A DNA stretch of 64,000 nucleotides from Pedobacter endophyticus (GTDB taxonomy: Bacteria; Bacteroidota; Bacteroidia; Sphingobacteriales; Sphingobacteriaceae): NCBI RefSeq assembly GCF_015679185.1, contig NZ_CP064939.1, positions 4,092,001 to 4,156,000 of the forward strand. The letters run 5' to 3'. A program made the translations under genes and the position numbers. Below the pieces are notes generated by a model. It ran no database searches and had not been told where the DNA came from. It saw nothing but the letters and a program-made list of their open reading frames with translations. Shown in pieces: positions 55,043 to 63,532 of this stretch. The first letter of the stretch is position 1. Every line of letters begins with the position of its first letter.

Positions 55043-55843
55043 ATGGAAAAAATGATTATCATGGAAGCTTTGCCGGTTGCAGAGCTTTCCAGACTTGGAC
55101 TGTATGAAGACGGCAAACATTTGCTATCCCCAGAGGATATCACAGCCCTTCTGGCAGGGAGACGTACCTCCCTTGTCAACCTCAAAAACCTGATCGGTGA
55201 GGCTTTCACTATTGAAAGCCTTGACGTGAAACTTTCCCTTCATCGTAGCGAGCGTTGGGGAGTTGAGATCATGCTCCATCCTATCTACAAAGAAATTACA
55301 TTGGCCAAGGGAATGGCCGAAGAAGAACTTTGGCCGATATTGACGGGTGAACAAACTAATCTGGTTAAGATTGTTCATAGCGCTGAAACAGGGGTCGATC
55401 AAACTCTTGTATTTGAATATGACGGCGAAACAAAGGAATTTATTTCCTACGACCCTTTAAAGGTAATAGTCCCTTTTCAGGTAAACGGCGAAAAGCTTGA
55501 TGAAAAGCAGCGTCAGGATTTTGCACACGGAAAAATTGTTGAGCTCAGTGATGGAACTAAATTCCAGTATATGTCCTCTCTTCCCAAAGGGATTGTATCC
55601 AGCCGCTCAGCGTTGATCGTGGCAATGTCTGATGATGGAAAGTCTCCAAGTTTTCTCCTAGAGGACCTTACGCCACTGAAAGTGTCAAGTGCTCAAGAGA
55701 AGCCTTTCTCGCCGGCGTTTGAATCTGCGTTTTTGGAAATGAGAAAGTCTGAAGGTGTACAATCTGAGGAAAGCTTGCAGATTGAGCTTGATGATCTCAA
55801 AAATGATTACCACAGCCCGCTGGGCCTCGGGTCATCGAGGTAA
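55043..55843 (+). CDS. DUF4099/DUF3945-type conjugative element protein
   Basis: 266-aa soluble acidic protein. ALPVAELSRLGLYEDGKHLL followed by EDITALLAGRRTSLVNLKNL fits the DUF4099 pattern, and VNGEKLDEKQRQDFAHGKIV the DUF3945-type repeat (ligand: none known). Such proteins accompany Bacteroidota transfer genes and are often fused to topoisomerase-like modules. It starts 8 bp after the ArdC-like gene. The biochemical role is unknown. Confidence 0.72.
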   Translation: MEKMIIMEALPVAELSRLGLYEDGKHLLSPEDITALLAGRRTSLVNLKNLIGEAFTIESLDVKLSLHRSERWGVEIMLHPIYKEITLAKGMAEEELWPILTGEQTNLVKIVHSAETGVDQTLVFEYDGETKEFISYDPLKVIVPFQVNGEKLDEKQRQDFAHGKIVELSDGTKFQYMSSLPKGIVSSRSALIVAMSDDGKSPSFLLEDLTPLKVSSAQEKPFSPAFESAFLEMRKSEGVQSEESLQIELDDLKNDYHSPLGLGSSR

Positions 55844-56287
55844 TTGAAAAGAGTATGGGTAGAACTAGACGGATTTTGTTACCATATTCCTGGTGGTCTT
55901 CCTGAAGTCACCATCAAGCATGCGTATCTTTTTTATGAAGAGAGGGATGTGCCCGTTAAGCTTATTGATAAAACCAGATCTGCTTATAACGAGTTCGCCA
56001 TTGTTTTGGTCAGCTTCTGTCCGAATAGGGAAACCATTGCATCTATTGCCGCACTTTTTTACAACGCAAGATTTAGGACTGGATTCGGTAGGGATCTTCC
56101 GGCACGGGTGCTGTCATGCCGGATATCCCTCTGGCTTAAAAATACCGATGTTCACTTTTTGCTCGTATCTACCTCCATTCATTTTCGTTACCGGTCTAAA
56201 ACGTTTTTATGTCCTGATGAAAGATTCTCATTGAGTAGATTTTGCAGAATTTCCGGGTTTAGGACTACCGTAAGTATCTTTCTTTAA
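55844..56287 (+). CDS. Hypothetical protein with TTG start (uncertain)
   Basis: 147-codon frame beginning with TTG directly after the stop of the DUF4099 gene: KRVWVELDGFCYHIPGGLPE, then mixed hydrophobic and basic sequence. Another frame (55893-56234) overlaps it almost entirely, so coding assignment is unsure. This frame is favoured because its N-terminal half looks more protein-like and it follows the upstream gene without gap. No family is recognised. Confidence 0.35.
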   Translation: MKRVWVELDGFCYHIPGGLPEVTIKHAYLFYEERDVPVKLIDKTRSAYNEFAIVLVSFCPNRETIASIAALFYNARFRTGFGRDLPARVLSCRISLWLKNTDVHFLLVSTSIHFRYRSKTFLCPDERFSLSRFCRISGFRTTVSIFL

Positions 56288-56305
56288 CCAAATTTTTTTA
56301 AACCA

Positions 56306-56623
56306 ATGATTCCCGAAATTTTCAGGGAGGATCAAAAAGTCAACGTCCGTGTCTTCGGTTTTGAGGTAAATGTAGATTATCACTATCATTGGCCATCACG
56401 CAGGTCAGAAGGAAAGGAACCTCTAGCTGTGCATCTTGAGTTTCGTTCAGATTCGAAGGTTATCTCTTCAACTGGTTATAAATCGCATTTTCTTTTCTCG
56501 GCATTTCTAAAAGACTGTGGATACACTTCTATCGAAGAACTCTGCACTGCGCTCGGAGAGCATTTGGCCAGAGAAAACGGCTATGAACCTCCGGAACCTG
56601 AGCAGCAGCTCAGCCTGTTTTAA
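56306..56623 (+). CDS. Small conjugative-element protein, unknown function
   Basis: 105-aa soluble protein with aromatic and charged stretches (FEVNVDYHYHWPSRRSEGKE) and an acidic C-terminus ending PEPEQQLSLF. That tail resembles the short QLxLF peptide by which many proteins bind the DNA sliding clamp (beta-clamp), so interaction with DnaN is possible. No family is recognised. It lies between the DUF4099 and DUF3945 genes in the element's backbone. Confidence 0.6.
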   Translation: MIPEIFREDQKVNVRVFGFEVNVDYHYHWPSRRSEGKEPLAVHLEFRSDSKVISSTGYKSHFLFSAFLKDCGYTSIEELCTALGEHLARENGYEPPEPEQQLSLF

Positions 56624-56650
56624 TTTTTAACAACAATTATCTTATTATTT

Positions 56651-57514
56651 ATGAATGAGCAAAATTTAGAATACCTTAAAAAGAGTCTGGATTATCTTGG
56701 CTTTGGAACAAAGCTGAACGATGTTCTGGAGTCGGCGATATCCAGAGAAATTCCTGCCTTTACCCTCGGGGTAAACCAAAGCTATACATCTTCGCAGGCA
56801 AAAAAAGATTCTGCAATTGGGAGTGATCAAATGCGGGTGATGTTAAATTTTAACCGGTCCAAACAAAGCGACATGTACTTCCTCAATGATTATGAAGTAA
56901 CACTCCTTAAGGCAGGAAGCGCGTTGCCCATTAAGCAGGTCTTTGACCTGGAGCGGGATAACCGAATCACTGCTCTGCAGGCTTATAAGTTATTATCCGG
57001 AAATTCACTTGAGCGTGATGTGTATGCTAAAGCTGAAAACGGAGAAACAGCTGAAAAGAAAAAGGTTTGGTTTAAGCTGAACCTGGATGTTCAGGATGCT
57101 TACGGAAACCATCCACTAAAAAAGTTTTATCCAGAATTTAAGTTTGACCTGTCCGAATCTATCGATAAATATCCGTTCAAAGGGCTAACTGAGCTTGAAA
57201 AAGATGGAATGATGAGGGTTTTGAGAAATGGAAACCTCGCTCAGGCAGACATGTTGATAGGAAAAAAAACTGTTTCAGTCTTTGTTACAGCCAACCCACA
57301 ATTTAAAGGGCTTGATGTTTTCGATAAGAACATGGCTATAATCCGTCAGGATGAGATCTTCCCGAAACAAGAAAAAGTACAGAGAAATGATGTGTCGCAA
57401 GAGCAGGCTACTTTTAGAGAAGTTGATCTCAGCGCAGCAAAAACAGAGGAACGCTTTCCCTGGGAAAATCAGCAGGATAATGATGCCTCTCAAGGCAGCG
57501 AGATTGGACTTTAA
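56651..57514 (+). CDS. DUF3945-type conjugative element protein
   Basis: 287-aa soluble protein. FYFLNDYEV-like core segments (SDMYFLNDYEVTLLKAG) and the DUF3945 repeat (LTELEKDGMMRVLRNGNLAQ, FVTANPQFKGLDVFDKNM) are visible. The last 50 residues are charged and probably disordered (KQEKVQRNDVSQEQATFREV). The same module occurs in pieces at 17480-17762. Its role in the element is unknown; the proteins are a regular part of Bacteroidota ICE backbones. A terminator hairpin follows at 57596. Confidence 0.75.
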   Translation: MNEQNLEYLKKSLDYLGFGTKLNDVLESAISREIPAFTLGVNQSYTSSQAKKDSAIGSDQMRVMLNFNRSKQSDMYFLNDYEVTLLKAGSALPIKQVFDLERDNRITALQAYKLLSGNSLERDVYAKAENGETAEKKKVWFKLNLDVQDAYGNHPLKKFYPEFKFDLSESIDKYPFKGLTELEKDGMMRVLRNGNLAQADMLIGKKTVSVFVTANPQFKGLDVFDKNMAIIRQDEIFPKQEKVQRNDVSQEQATFREVDLSAAKTEERFPWENQQDNDASQGSEIGL

Positions 57515-57595
57515 GTTTCTATCAGAGTAAAAAAACTTTCAGCAAATCTACACCATTTCTTTGAATAAGATTCTAAAACCCTGGATGCAGAAAAG

Positions 57596-57624
57596 CTCCG
57601 GATGCTTCTGGCATTCGGAGTGTT
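57596..57624 (+). terminator. Terminator-like hairpin at the end of the tra operon
   Basis: CTCCGGATGC / GCATTCGGAG, ten base pairs including one G-T pair, loop TTCTG, followed by TGTTTTG. It lies between the DUF3945 gene and the HTH gene and probably ends the long rightward transfer transcript. Confidence 0.6.
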
Positions 57625-57705
57625 TTGCCGTACGCAAGCCTTTCTTAAGGGCAAAATCAGTATCCTAATTACCTATATTTTTAACCTTTTATTTCGATTT
57701 AAATT

Positions 57706-57972
57706 ATGACAGCCATTGAACTTATTACCAAAGAAGATCTTAAAAACTTTAAAGAAGAACTGCTTCAAGATATTAAAGAAATGATAAAGCCCCAAGACTC
57801 AGTAAACAAAAAATGGTTAAAAAGCAGCGAGGTGAGAAAACTGCTGAATATCTCGCCCGGAACGCTGCAGAACCTCCGCATCAATGGAACACTTCCATTC
57901 ACACGCATTGGTTCAATTATCTTTTATAAACAGGAAGACATTACTGCAATACTAGAAGGAGGGTTGAAATGA
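57706..57972 (+). CDS. Helix-turn-helix (excisionase/MerR-like) DNA-binding protein
   Basis: 88-aa protein. A short helical N-terminus (LKNFKEELLQDIKEMIKP) is followed by a winged HTH of the excisionase type: KWLKSSEVRKLLNISPGTLQ, LRINGTLPFTRIGSIIFYKQ, EDITAILEGG. Proteins of this kind control excision or transfer gene expression in Bacteroidota elements. Its stop overlaps the start of the next gene by 4 bp, so they act together. It could be the element's Xis, though the only integrase seen is 36 kb away. Confidence 0.85.
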   Translation: MTAIELITKEDLKNFKEELLQDIKEMIKPQDSVNKKWLKSSEVRKLLNISPGTLQNLRINGTLPFTRIGSIIFYKQEDITAILEGGLK

Positions 57973-58310
57973 ATTTCAACGTCGATGAGACTTATATTTC
58001 GTTCATTGCCTTTCAAGCTGCGTTAAGACGAATAGGAGAGGATAGGTCGATTAACACAACACACGTCAGTCTATTAACCAGTATCTTTATCTGCTGGCAA
58101 GAGAGTGGATTTAAGAGTCCATTCATGGTAAGCAGGCGGGTGCTTATGGCCTACTCCAAGATTGGTTCCAAGACTACATACCATAAGTGCTTGGGCGAAC
58201 TTTTGGAAAGAGGATATATTGGATATAAACCCAGCTTCCACCCAAGATTGGCCAGTCAGATATGGTGGCGGCAGATCGAAAGGTCAGATATTACTACTTT
58301 TAAACCCTGA
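57969..58310 (+). CDS. Conjugative-element protein with winged-helix-like region
   Basis: 113-aa protein. The middle part, FMVSRRVLMAYSKIGSKTTY followed by HKCLGELLERGYIGYKPSFH, has the layout of a winged-helix domain that reads 'sKxTYhkxLxeLxexGyI'. It is typical of small regulators that pair with the HTH protein upstream (4-bp overlap). I infer a DNA-binding or regulatory role. Confidence 0.65.
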   Translation: MNFNVDETYISFIAFQAALRRIGEDRSINTTHVSLLTSIFICWQESGFKSPFMVSRRVLMAYSKIGSKTTYHKCLGELLERGYIGYKPSFHPRLASQIWWRQIERSDITTFKP

Positions 58311-58445
58311 TGCATTTAAGGTAGTTTGCATGTTTTGAGATGACAGCTTGGATTTCTTGAAATCATTAAAATCAGGCAACAGACAATTAAATTATAAAAT
58401 ATTGTTGCATATTTTATAACTTAACGCATCTCAAATTTCTAAATT

Positions 58446-61400
58446 ATGACACTCGACATGCTCTTGAATCAGGGTTTTGCTGCGCTCCAGCAAGATGATT
58501 ACAATATTAGCTACAATTTTTTCTACAAAGCTTATGAGCTGGATAACGCCAATCCGACTGTTTTCTTGGGAATGGGTATGAATCTTGTGGGTCTGGGTGA
58601 TGTCGAAAAGGGTGTTAGCTATCTTGTACATGCTACGGAACTTGCTCCTCATTATGAACAAGCTTATTTTTTTCTCGGGAGGATATTGATTCATGATTAT
58701 CCGGAAAGGGCGGTAGGGTATTTTAGGCAGTCCTTTCAGCTTAGACCTAAAAATAATCAATCGGCTTATTTCTTGGTTGAAATCGGATACTATTCGAAAG
58801 ATGAAAAACTTCTAAGGGAATATTTGGATGAAGCAATTAAACTGGTTGATCTTGAGGGTTATATGTGCGTTAATTTAGCTAAATATCTGGGCGAATTTGC
58901 AAGAGAAGAGTCTGATGAGTGGCACATTAGAAATTCGGAAAATTTCCCTAATATTTATCAAGCTCAATTCAATAGGGCAATAATGCATTATGAGCGTGGA
59001 GAATACGATTTAGCCTACAATTATGCAAAAAACTCGTTAAAAGTTACTGAAGAATTTGCTGAGCCGTTTAATATGATTATTTGTTCTCTCCGCAGATTAC
59101 ATAGATATAATGCTGCTTTGCAATACTGTGAGCGAGGATTAATTTTGTTTCCCGAGAGTTTCGATTTACTTAAGCTTCAGGCATATTTGAATTACCGCGT
59201 TGATAAATATGATATGGCTGAAAAGCTTCTTAACGCTCTTTTTAACCAAAGAGGAGCTGACTCAGATATGTATTTTTATTATGGTAAGCTTTTAGAAGAT
59301 ACTGGGCGATACGAAAAAGCAATCGATTGTTTTCAGAGTGGATTGAAACTGGAACCTGATAACCTTGAAATGAAGTTTTGCATCGGTACAGTATACTCTA
59401 AAATGGGGGAGGTCGAAAATGCAGAAGTGATCTTCGAGGAAATTAAAGTAAAACATCCCAGAAAGACCGGAGTTTATTATGAACTTTTCTTTCATTACTA
59501 CAGGCAGGGTAAGCTTGCCTTGGCGATAAAGCAATTGGAGATTTCTTTAGAGATTAAGCCTAATCAACCTTTAATACTTACAAGATTGTTGTTAATGTAT
59601 GAGAGAACAGGTTCTGGCAAGGATGTCAATGGCCTTTATAAAAAAGGTATTGAAGATTTCCCTTATGAAGAATCTTTAAGAGCTAATTACCTAAATCATT
59701 TAAGAGGAATTGGTTTATCTCTAATCGAGGTATTGGTTGAGGGAGAAAAGGCGATCGCCAGTATTCCGGAAAGTGAGCTTCTGCATAGTGAAATAGGATA
59801 TATTTATCTGGAACTTAAAAACTTTGACAATGCTGAGTACTGGTTCAAGCAGGGACTGACCCATAGCCCAATGGGCGAAAATTGTTTAGTTGGTCTTGGA
59901 ATTGTTCATGACGGACGTCTTGAACCGGAAAAAGCGGTACAACTATATCATAAGGCGCTTAGCCATCATCCGCAGAGCTATACTGCATTATGCGCTTATG
60001 CCTTGAATAGACTCAGTTATGAAAAAGAAGAAGATGCATATGAGATGGTGATAAGGGCTATAAAAATTATCCCTGATTCCTCAGAAGGGTATCGGATACT
60101 AAGTTACATCAATTTAGATGTAAATCCTGAGAAGGATAAACACTTTTTGAGTTATTCTTATTTATTAGGGCAAGAAAATGCTTCGTTTAAAAAATTTAGA
60201 TTAGAATATTCGATTGCTAGAGAGTGGAATCTACATGTTTTTAATCTATGCAAAGGGTCTGCATCAGATTTGGACAATATGATTCAATTTCATGCGGCAA
60301 TTGATAGGGCTATTGAAAAAGTAAAGCCGTTTACCAGACTTTTTAGTTTCTGGCGAAATGGTCATAAAATTAATGAGGGATTAAAAGCTGAGGCAGTTTC
60401 TGCATTTTACATTGGAGACCCTATCCATGCGTTAAATATTTTTGCTCATCGGATAGGTGAGGATTATTATCAACGGGATACTATGTCGTGCTATTATTAT
60501 GCTCTTATGGTTCAGAATATTGGTTTAGACGTCAGTGAGCAGGTGCAGTATGTAGTTTCTTTGGCGAAGAAAGCAAAATTGATATCCCCTAAAGACAGTT
60601 ACTATTATGCGCTCACAATTTTTTTAAGCGGCGAGATTGAGCAGGCGATTGAAATTCTTGAATCGATTAAGCAGGACTTCAGACCTGCATATTATCAGCT
60701 CGTTATTCTATATAAGGTGTTGGCAAATAAAGGGAAACAAGATGTTGGGGCAATTTCCACTGAAATAAAGGATAAGTTAACGCAAAAAGTTACCGCCTTG
60801 GTTTTTGAACTTTCAGCGCTGGAGGAAACCGAGCCTATGTTTGCTTACGGCATAGAGAAAATCAAACCAGATTTAGATCCAGACAATTTCCTTAACGATA
60901 TACAACCTCTCCTTTATTTTTTGGAAGCTGAAGAAATATTGGGAATGATCTTTAAAAAACAGAAATCCCTAGACCATGCTTTTGAAAACGTGCTTGTCTT
61001 GGATTCATTTGAGCTGAAAGCTAATCAATATAACAGTAAAGAAGAATTGTCTCATATATGGGAGAAAATGGTTGGAACAGATGTGAACGAGAAAATCAAA
61101 AATAATCTTATTAATATGCTCATGGTTAATTCTGATGTTGAGTTTGAACTCGCTAGAATGATCAATAGAGGGTGTACTTCAGAACTCGCGCTGGTCAGAA
61201 ATAATTATCAGGTGAATGAGCCGTTCGAATTTAAACTGCACTTGCAGGTAATATTTAAACTTTATCAAAATGAAAAGCTTAAGATTCAACAAGCTTTCAA
61301 TCTTATGAATTATCTTCAGTATTGTCTTCAAAGTATTCCGTATAAAAAGATGAGTGAAACAGTTAATTTACTTATTGATACCTGTGTCGAGCTTTTGATG

Positions 61401-61574
61401 GATGCTATGAATGTTCCGAATTTATACTGGTTAGAAAAACTGGAAAAGTTGCGTACGATTTTGAAAGAAGAGAAAACAAAAAAGGCACCCCCGCTCATGG
61501 CTTACAAACAGTTTATTGCAATTAACGATTCTGGCGAAGGGACTGAAAGATCAAAATCTATTTTTGGTCTATAG
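58446..61574 (+). CDS. Large TPR-repeat protein
   Basis: 1042-aa soluble protein without signal peptide. Tetratricopeptide-like repeats fill residues 1 to about 570 (for example FYKAYELDNANPTVFLGMGM, YFYYGKLLEDTGRYEKAIDC, FQSGLKLEPDNLEMKFCIGT, IGYIYLELKNFDNAEYWFKQ). The remaining 470 residues are helical but without a domain that I recognise. It is a single-gene unit 135 bp after the element backbone. Large cytoplasmic TPR proteins of unknown function are frequent cargo; a role in protein-protein recognition is likely, a specific function cannot be given. Confidence 0.75.
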   Translation: MTLDMLLNQGFAALQQDDYNISYNFFYKAYELDNANPTVFLGMGMNLVGLGDVEKGVSYLVHATELAPHYEQAYFFLGRILIHDYPERAVGYFRQSFQLRPKNNQSAYFLVEIGYYSKDEKLLREYLDEAIKLVDLEGYMCVNLAKYLGEFAREESDEWHIRNSENFPNIYQAQFNRAIMHYERGEYDLAYNYAKNSLKVTEEFAEPFNMIICSLRRLHRYNAALQYCERGLILFPESFDLLKLQAYLNYRVDKYDMAEKLLNALFNQRGADSDMYFYYGKLLEDTGRYEKAIDCFQSGLKLEPDNLEMKFCIGTVYSKMGEVENAEVIFEEIKVKHPRKTGVYYELFFHYYRQGKLALAIKQLEISLEIKPNQPLILTRLLLMYERTGSGKDVNGLYKKGIEDFPYEESLRANYLNHLRGIGLSLIEVLVEGEKAIASIPESELLHSEIGYIYLELKNFDNAEYWFKQGLTHSPMGENCLVGLGIVHDGRLEPEKAVQLYHKALSHHPQSYTALCAYALNRLSYEKEEDAYEMVIRAIKIIPDSSEGYRILSYINLDVNPEKDKHFLSYSYLLGQENASFKKFRLEYSIAREWNLHVFNLCKGSASDLDNMIQFHAAIDRAIEKVKPFTRLFSFWRNGHKINEGLKAEAVSAFYIGDPIHALNIFAHRIGEDYYQRDTMSCYYYALMVQNIGLDVSEQVQYVVSLAKKAKLISPKDSYYYALTIFLSGEIEQAIEILESIKQDFRPAYYQLVILYKVLANKGKQDVGAISTEIKDKLTQKVTALVFELSALEETEPMFAYGIEKIKPDLDPDNFLNDIQPLLYFLEAEEILGMIFKKQKSLDHAFENVLVLDSFELKANQYNSKEELSHIWEKMVGTDVNEKIKNNLINMLMVNSDVEFELARMINRGCTSELALVRNNYQVNEPFEFKLHLQVIFKLYQNEKLKIQQAFNLMNYLQYCLQSIPYKKMSETVNLLIDTCVELLMDAMNVPNLYWLEKLEKLRTILKEEKTKKAPPLMAYKQFIAINDSGEGTERSKSIFGL

Positions 61575-62211
61575 TCGTAGTATTTATATGCCTGACTTTA
61601 AGTCTCAAGAGGGAGTGATAAAGTGATTTTAGTGTTTAAGATAATTTTGTTTCGGTACAAACTGACCACATTTAGAAAGTATTAATTAGGAGACTCGAAG
61701 CGGCAATGGACTTTCTCTTTCTAAAACAGTGTTGCTTAGATATGTTTTAAGGTGGTGTCCCTATTAAAGTCCGCCGAGCGCATTCAGTTAGCTTACATGT
61801 AGGTAAGTGTTTTGAATGACCTGCTTTTTTCTGGCAAGTCAAATTGGTAGACTTGTTTGTTTTTTTATTTTTCCAATCATCATCACTGCTTAGGATTGTT
61901 CTATCAAGCCTAATTAAACTAGTAGTCCTCTAGATGCGGATTGGTTACCATTGACCTAATCGTTAAAATCCATTACGGAGAAGCTTTTCAAGTTTTGCAA
62001 AGCTTCATAAACTTTATAGAGGTTTACTTTTGAGGGAGTGCTTTTGTTTGGTCTGAGGTAACGAAGCGTGTCTTCGTTTATATGATCGAGGATAAACCTG
62101 TTACTGCGGTATTGAATATGCTACAGCTTCACATCATTGTCAAACATAGAAGGTGTGTACATTAGAACATTCTAATCCAGTGTTCTTTTATACTGTTGCA
62201 TATTTGCATTA
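61575..62211. other. Gene-free stretch with decayed sequence
   Basis: 0.64 kb. On the minus strand around 61975-62105 a short frame (EDTLRYLRPNKSTPSKVNLY, LYKVYEALQNL) looks like the end of a lost gene, which I cannot name. Nothing else was recognised. Confidence 0.4.
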
Positions 62212-62655
62212 ATGTACTTCCCCTCTAGATTAATCGCAGGCATTACGATGTTGGTGTGCTTTGCCATGGATTGTCATGCTGATTATGGCTGCTACATTAC
62301 GACAGTTGGTGGTGCTCCAGAAACCAGGGTTTATTACCAGCAATATGCTGGCACCAGCAATACTCCTGTCAGATTTTTTACAGGAACTGCATACCGCAAC
62401 GTAAATTGTCCATCCGGTTCAACCTCCTCAACGACTCATCCCGGAAATATTTTGGCGACTACAATGCCTTCGACAGGGTGTTGGGCTGACTTTGTTGGAC
62501 CAGGTACAAATGTTAATAATTCTGGAAACTATAGGTTAAATGGGTATTTGGTTACATATGACATAGTTCCATGCCCTCTTGATGATTTATTACCTTTAAC
62601 ATTGGTGATATTTGGAGGAGTGGGAGCGGTTGTTTTACGAAAAGGATTAGTATAA
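62212..62655 (+). CDS. Small exported protein with C-terminal hydrophobic tail
   Basis: 147-aa protein with a signal peptide (MYFPSRLIAGITMLVCFAMD, cleavage near CHA), a Cys- and Thr/Ser-rich mature domain (YGCYITTVGG, RNVNCPSGSTSSTTHPGN, TGCWADFVGPG) and a C-terminal CPLDDLLPLTLVIFGG helix ending in basic LRKGLV. The tail resembles the short sorting/anchoring tails (PID-CTERM-like) of small Bacteroidota surface proteins. It could be a pilin-like or surface protein. A terminator follows directly. Confidence 0.62.
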   Translation: MYFPSRLIAGITMLVCFAMDCHADYGCYITTVGGAPETRVYYQQYAGTSNTPVRFFTGTAYRNVNCPSGSTSSTTHPGNILATTMPSTGCWADFVGPGTNVNNSGNYRLNGYLVTYDIVPCPLDDLLPLTLVIFGGVGAVVLRKGLV

Positions 62656-62660
62656 AATAA

Positions 62661-62686
62661 AAGCCCTCGTTTTAGGCGGGGGGCTT
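62661..62686 (+). terminator. Terminator-like hairpin
   Basis: AAGCCCTCG pairing with CGGGGGGCTT around TTTTAGG, preceded by AAAATAA and followed by ATTATG. It lies five bases after the stop of the small exported protein gene and should end its transcript. Confidence 0.6.
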
Positions 62687-62773
62687 ATTATGACTGCTAA
62701 ATAATATAATCCACTTTGTAAATTCTCGCATTAGTTCTTTTTGGATTATATTTGTATACTAATAATAATAGCA

Positions 62774-63532
62774 ATGTCAACATCAACCATAGAATGGACT
62801 GAAATAACTTGGAATCCTGTTACAGGGTGCACTAAGTTAAGCCCTGGTTGTAAATTTTGTTATGCAGAAGTGATGTCGAAGAGACTTAAGTCCATGCGAC
62901 TTCCTAAATATTCAGACGGCTTTAAAATCAGAACTCATCCTGATACACTTAACATCCCATTTACATGGAAAAAACCAAGGGTAGTTTTTGTAAACTCTAT
63001 GAGTGACCTTTTTCACGAACAAGTTCCTGCATCTTTTATAATTGCTGTCTTTGAGGTTATGAATAATACTCCTCAACACACGTACCAGGTTTTAACAAAA
63101 AGAGCAGAAAGGCTGCTGGAACTATCCGATTCTCTGAAATGGACAGATAATATCTGGATGGGAGTTTCCATTGAAAATCAAGATTATGCATACCGAGCTG
63201 ATTACCTTGCAAAAACGCCTGCTGTCACCAAGTTTTTATCGATTGAACCATTAATAGGAGAAGTGTCTCTCATCAATATAAAAGATATGAATTGGATTAT
63301 CGTAGGTGGAGAATCTGGACATAAAGCAAGACAAGTAGAACATAATTGGATAACTAAAATTCGTTTAATGTCTGAAGATTTTGGAATACCTTTTTTCTTC
63401 AAACAATGGGGCAAGTCAAAATTCAACTCTAACCCACTAGATCCTACAATTGATAAAAATCATCCTCATCATGCGAAAGGCGGTTGTGAGTTGGATGGTA
63501 CCATTTATCGAGCTATGCCAACTATTTCTTGA
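62774..63532 (+). CDS. Phage Gp37/Gp68 family protein (DUF5131, radical-SAM-like)
   Basis: 252-aa protein. It starts at ATG 62774 with STIEWTEITWNPVTGCTKLS, the fixed family start, then PGCKFCYAEVMSKRLK, giving a Cys-x6-Cys-x2-Cys cluster that resembles a radical SAM iron-sulphur site. WMGVSIENQDYAYRADYL, FLSIEPLIGEV and WIIVGGESGHKARQVEHNWI are further family blocks. Its usual neighbour is the three-Cys-motif partner TcmP, present here in convergent orientation with an 11-bp overlap. The biochemical activity and biological role are unknown; the pair is often seen on phages and islands. Confidence 0.88.
   Translation: MSTSTIEWTEITWNPVTGCTKLSPGCKFCYAEVMSKRLKSMRLPKYSDGFKIRTHPDTLNIPFTWKKPRVVFVNSMSDLFHEQVPASFIIAVFEVMNNTPQHTYQVLTKRAERLLELSDSLKWTDNIWMGVSIENQDYAYRADYLAKTPAVTKFLSIEPLIGEVSLINIKDMNWIIVGGESGHKARQVEHNWITKIRLMSEDFGIPFFFKQWGKSKFNSNPLDPTIDKNHPHHAKGGCELDGTIYRAMPTIS

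Noticed and set aside
55893..56234. 113-codon plus-strand ORF overlapping 55844-56287
   Set aside because: Its sequence is poorly protein-like and it is nested in a frame that follows the upstream gene without gap; only the latter was kept, at low confidence.
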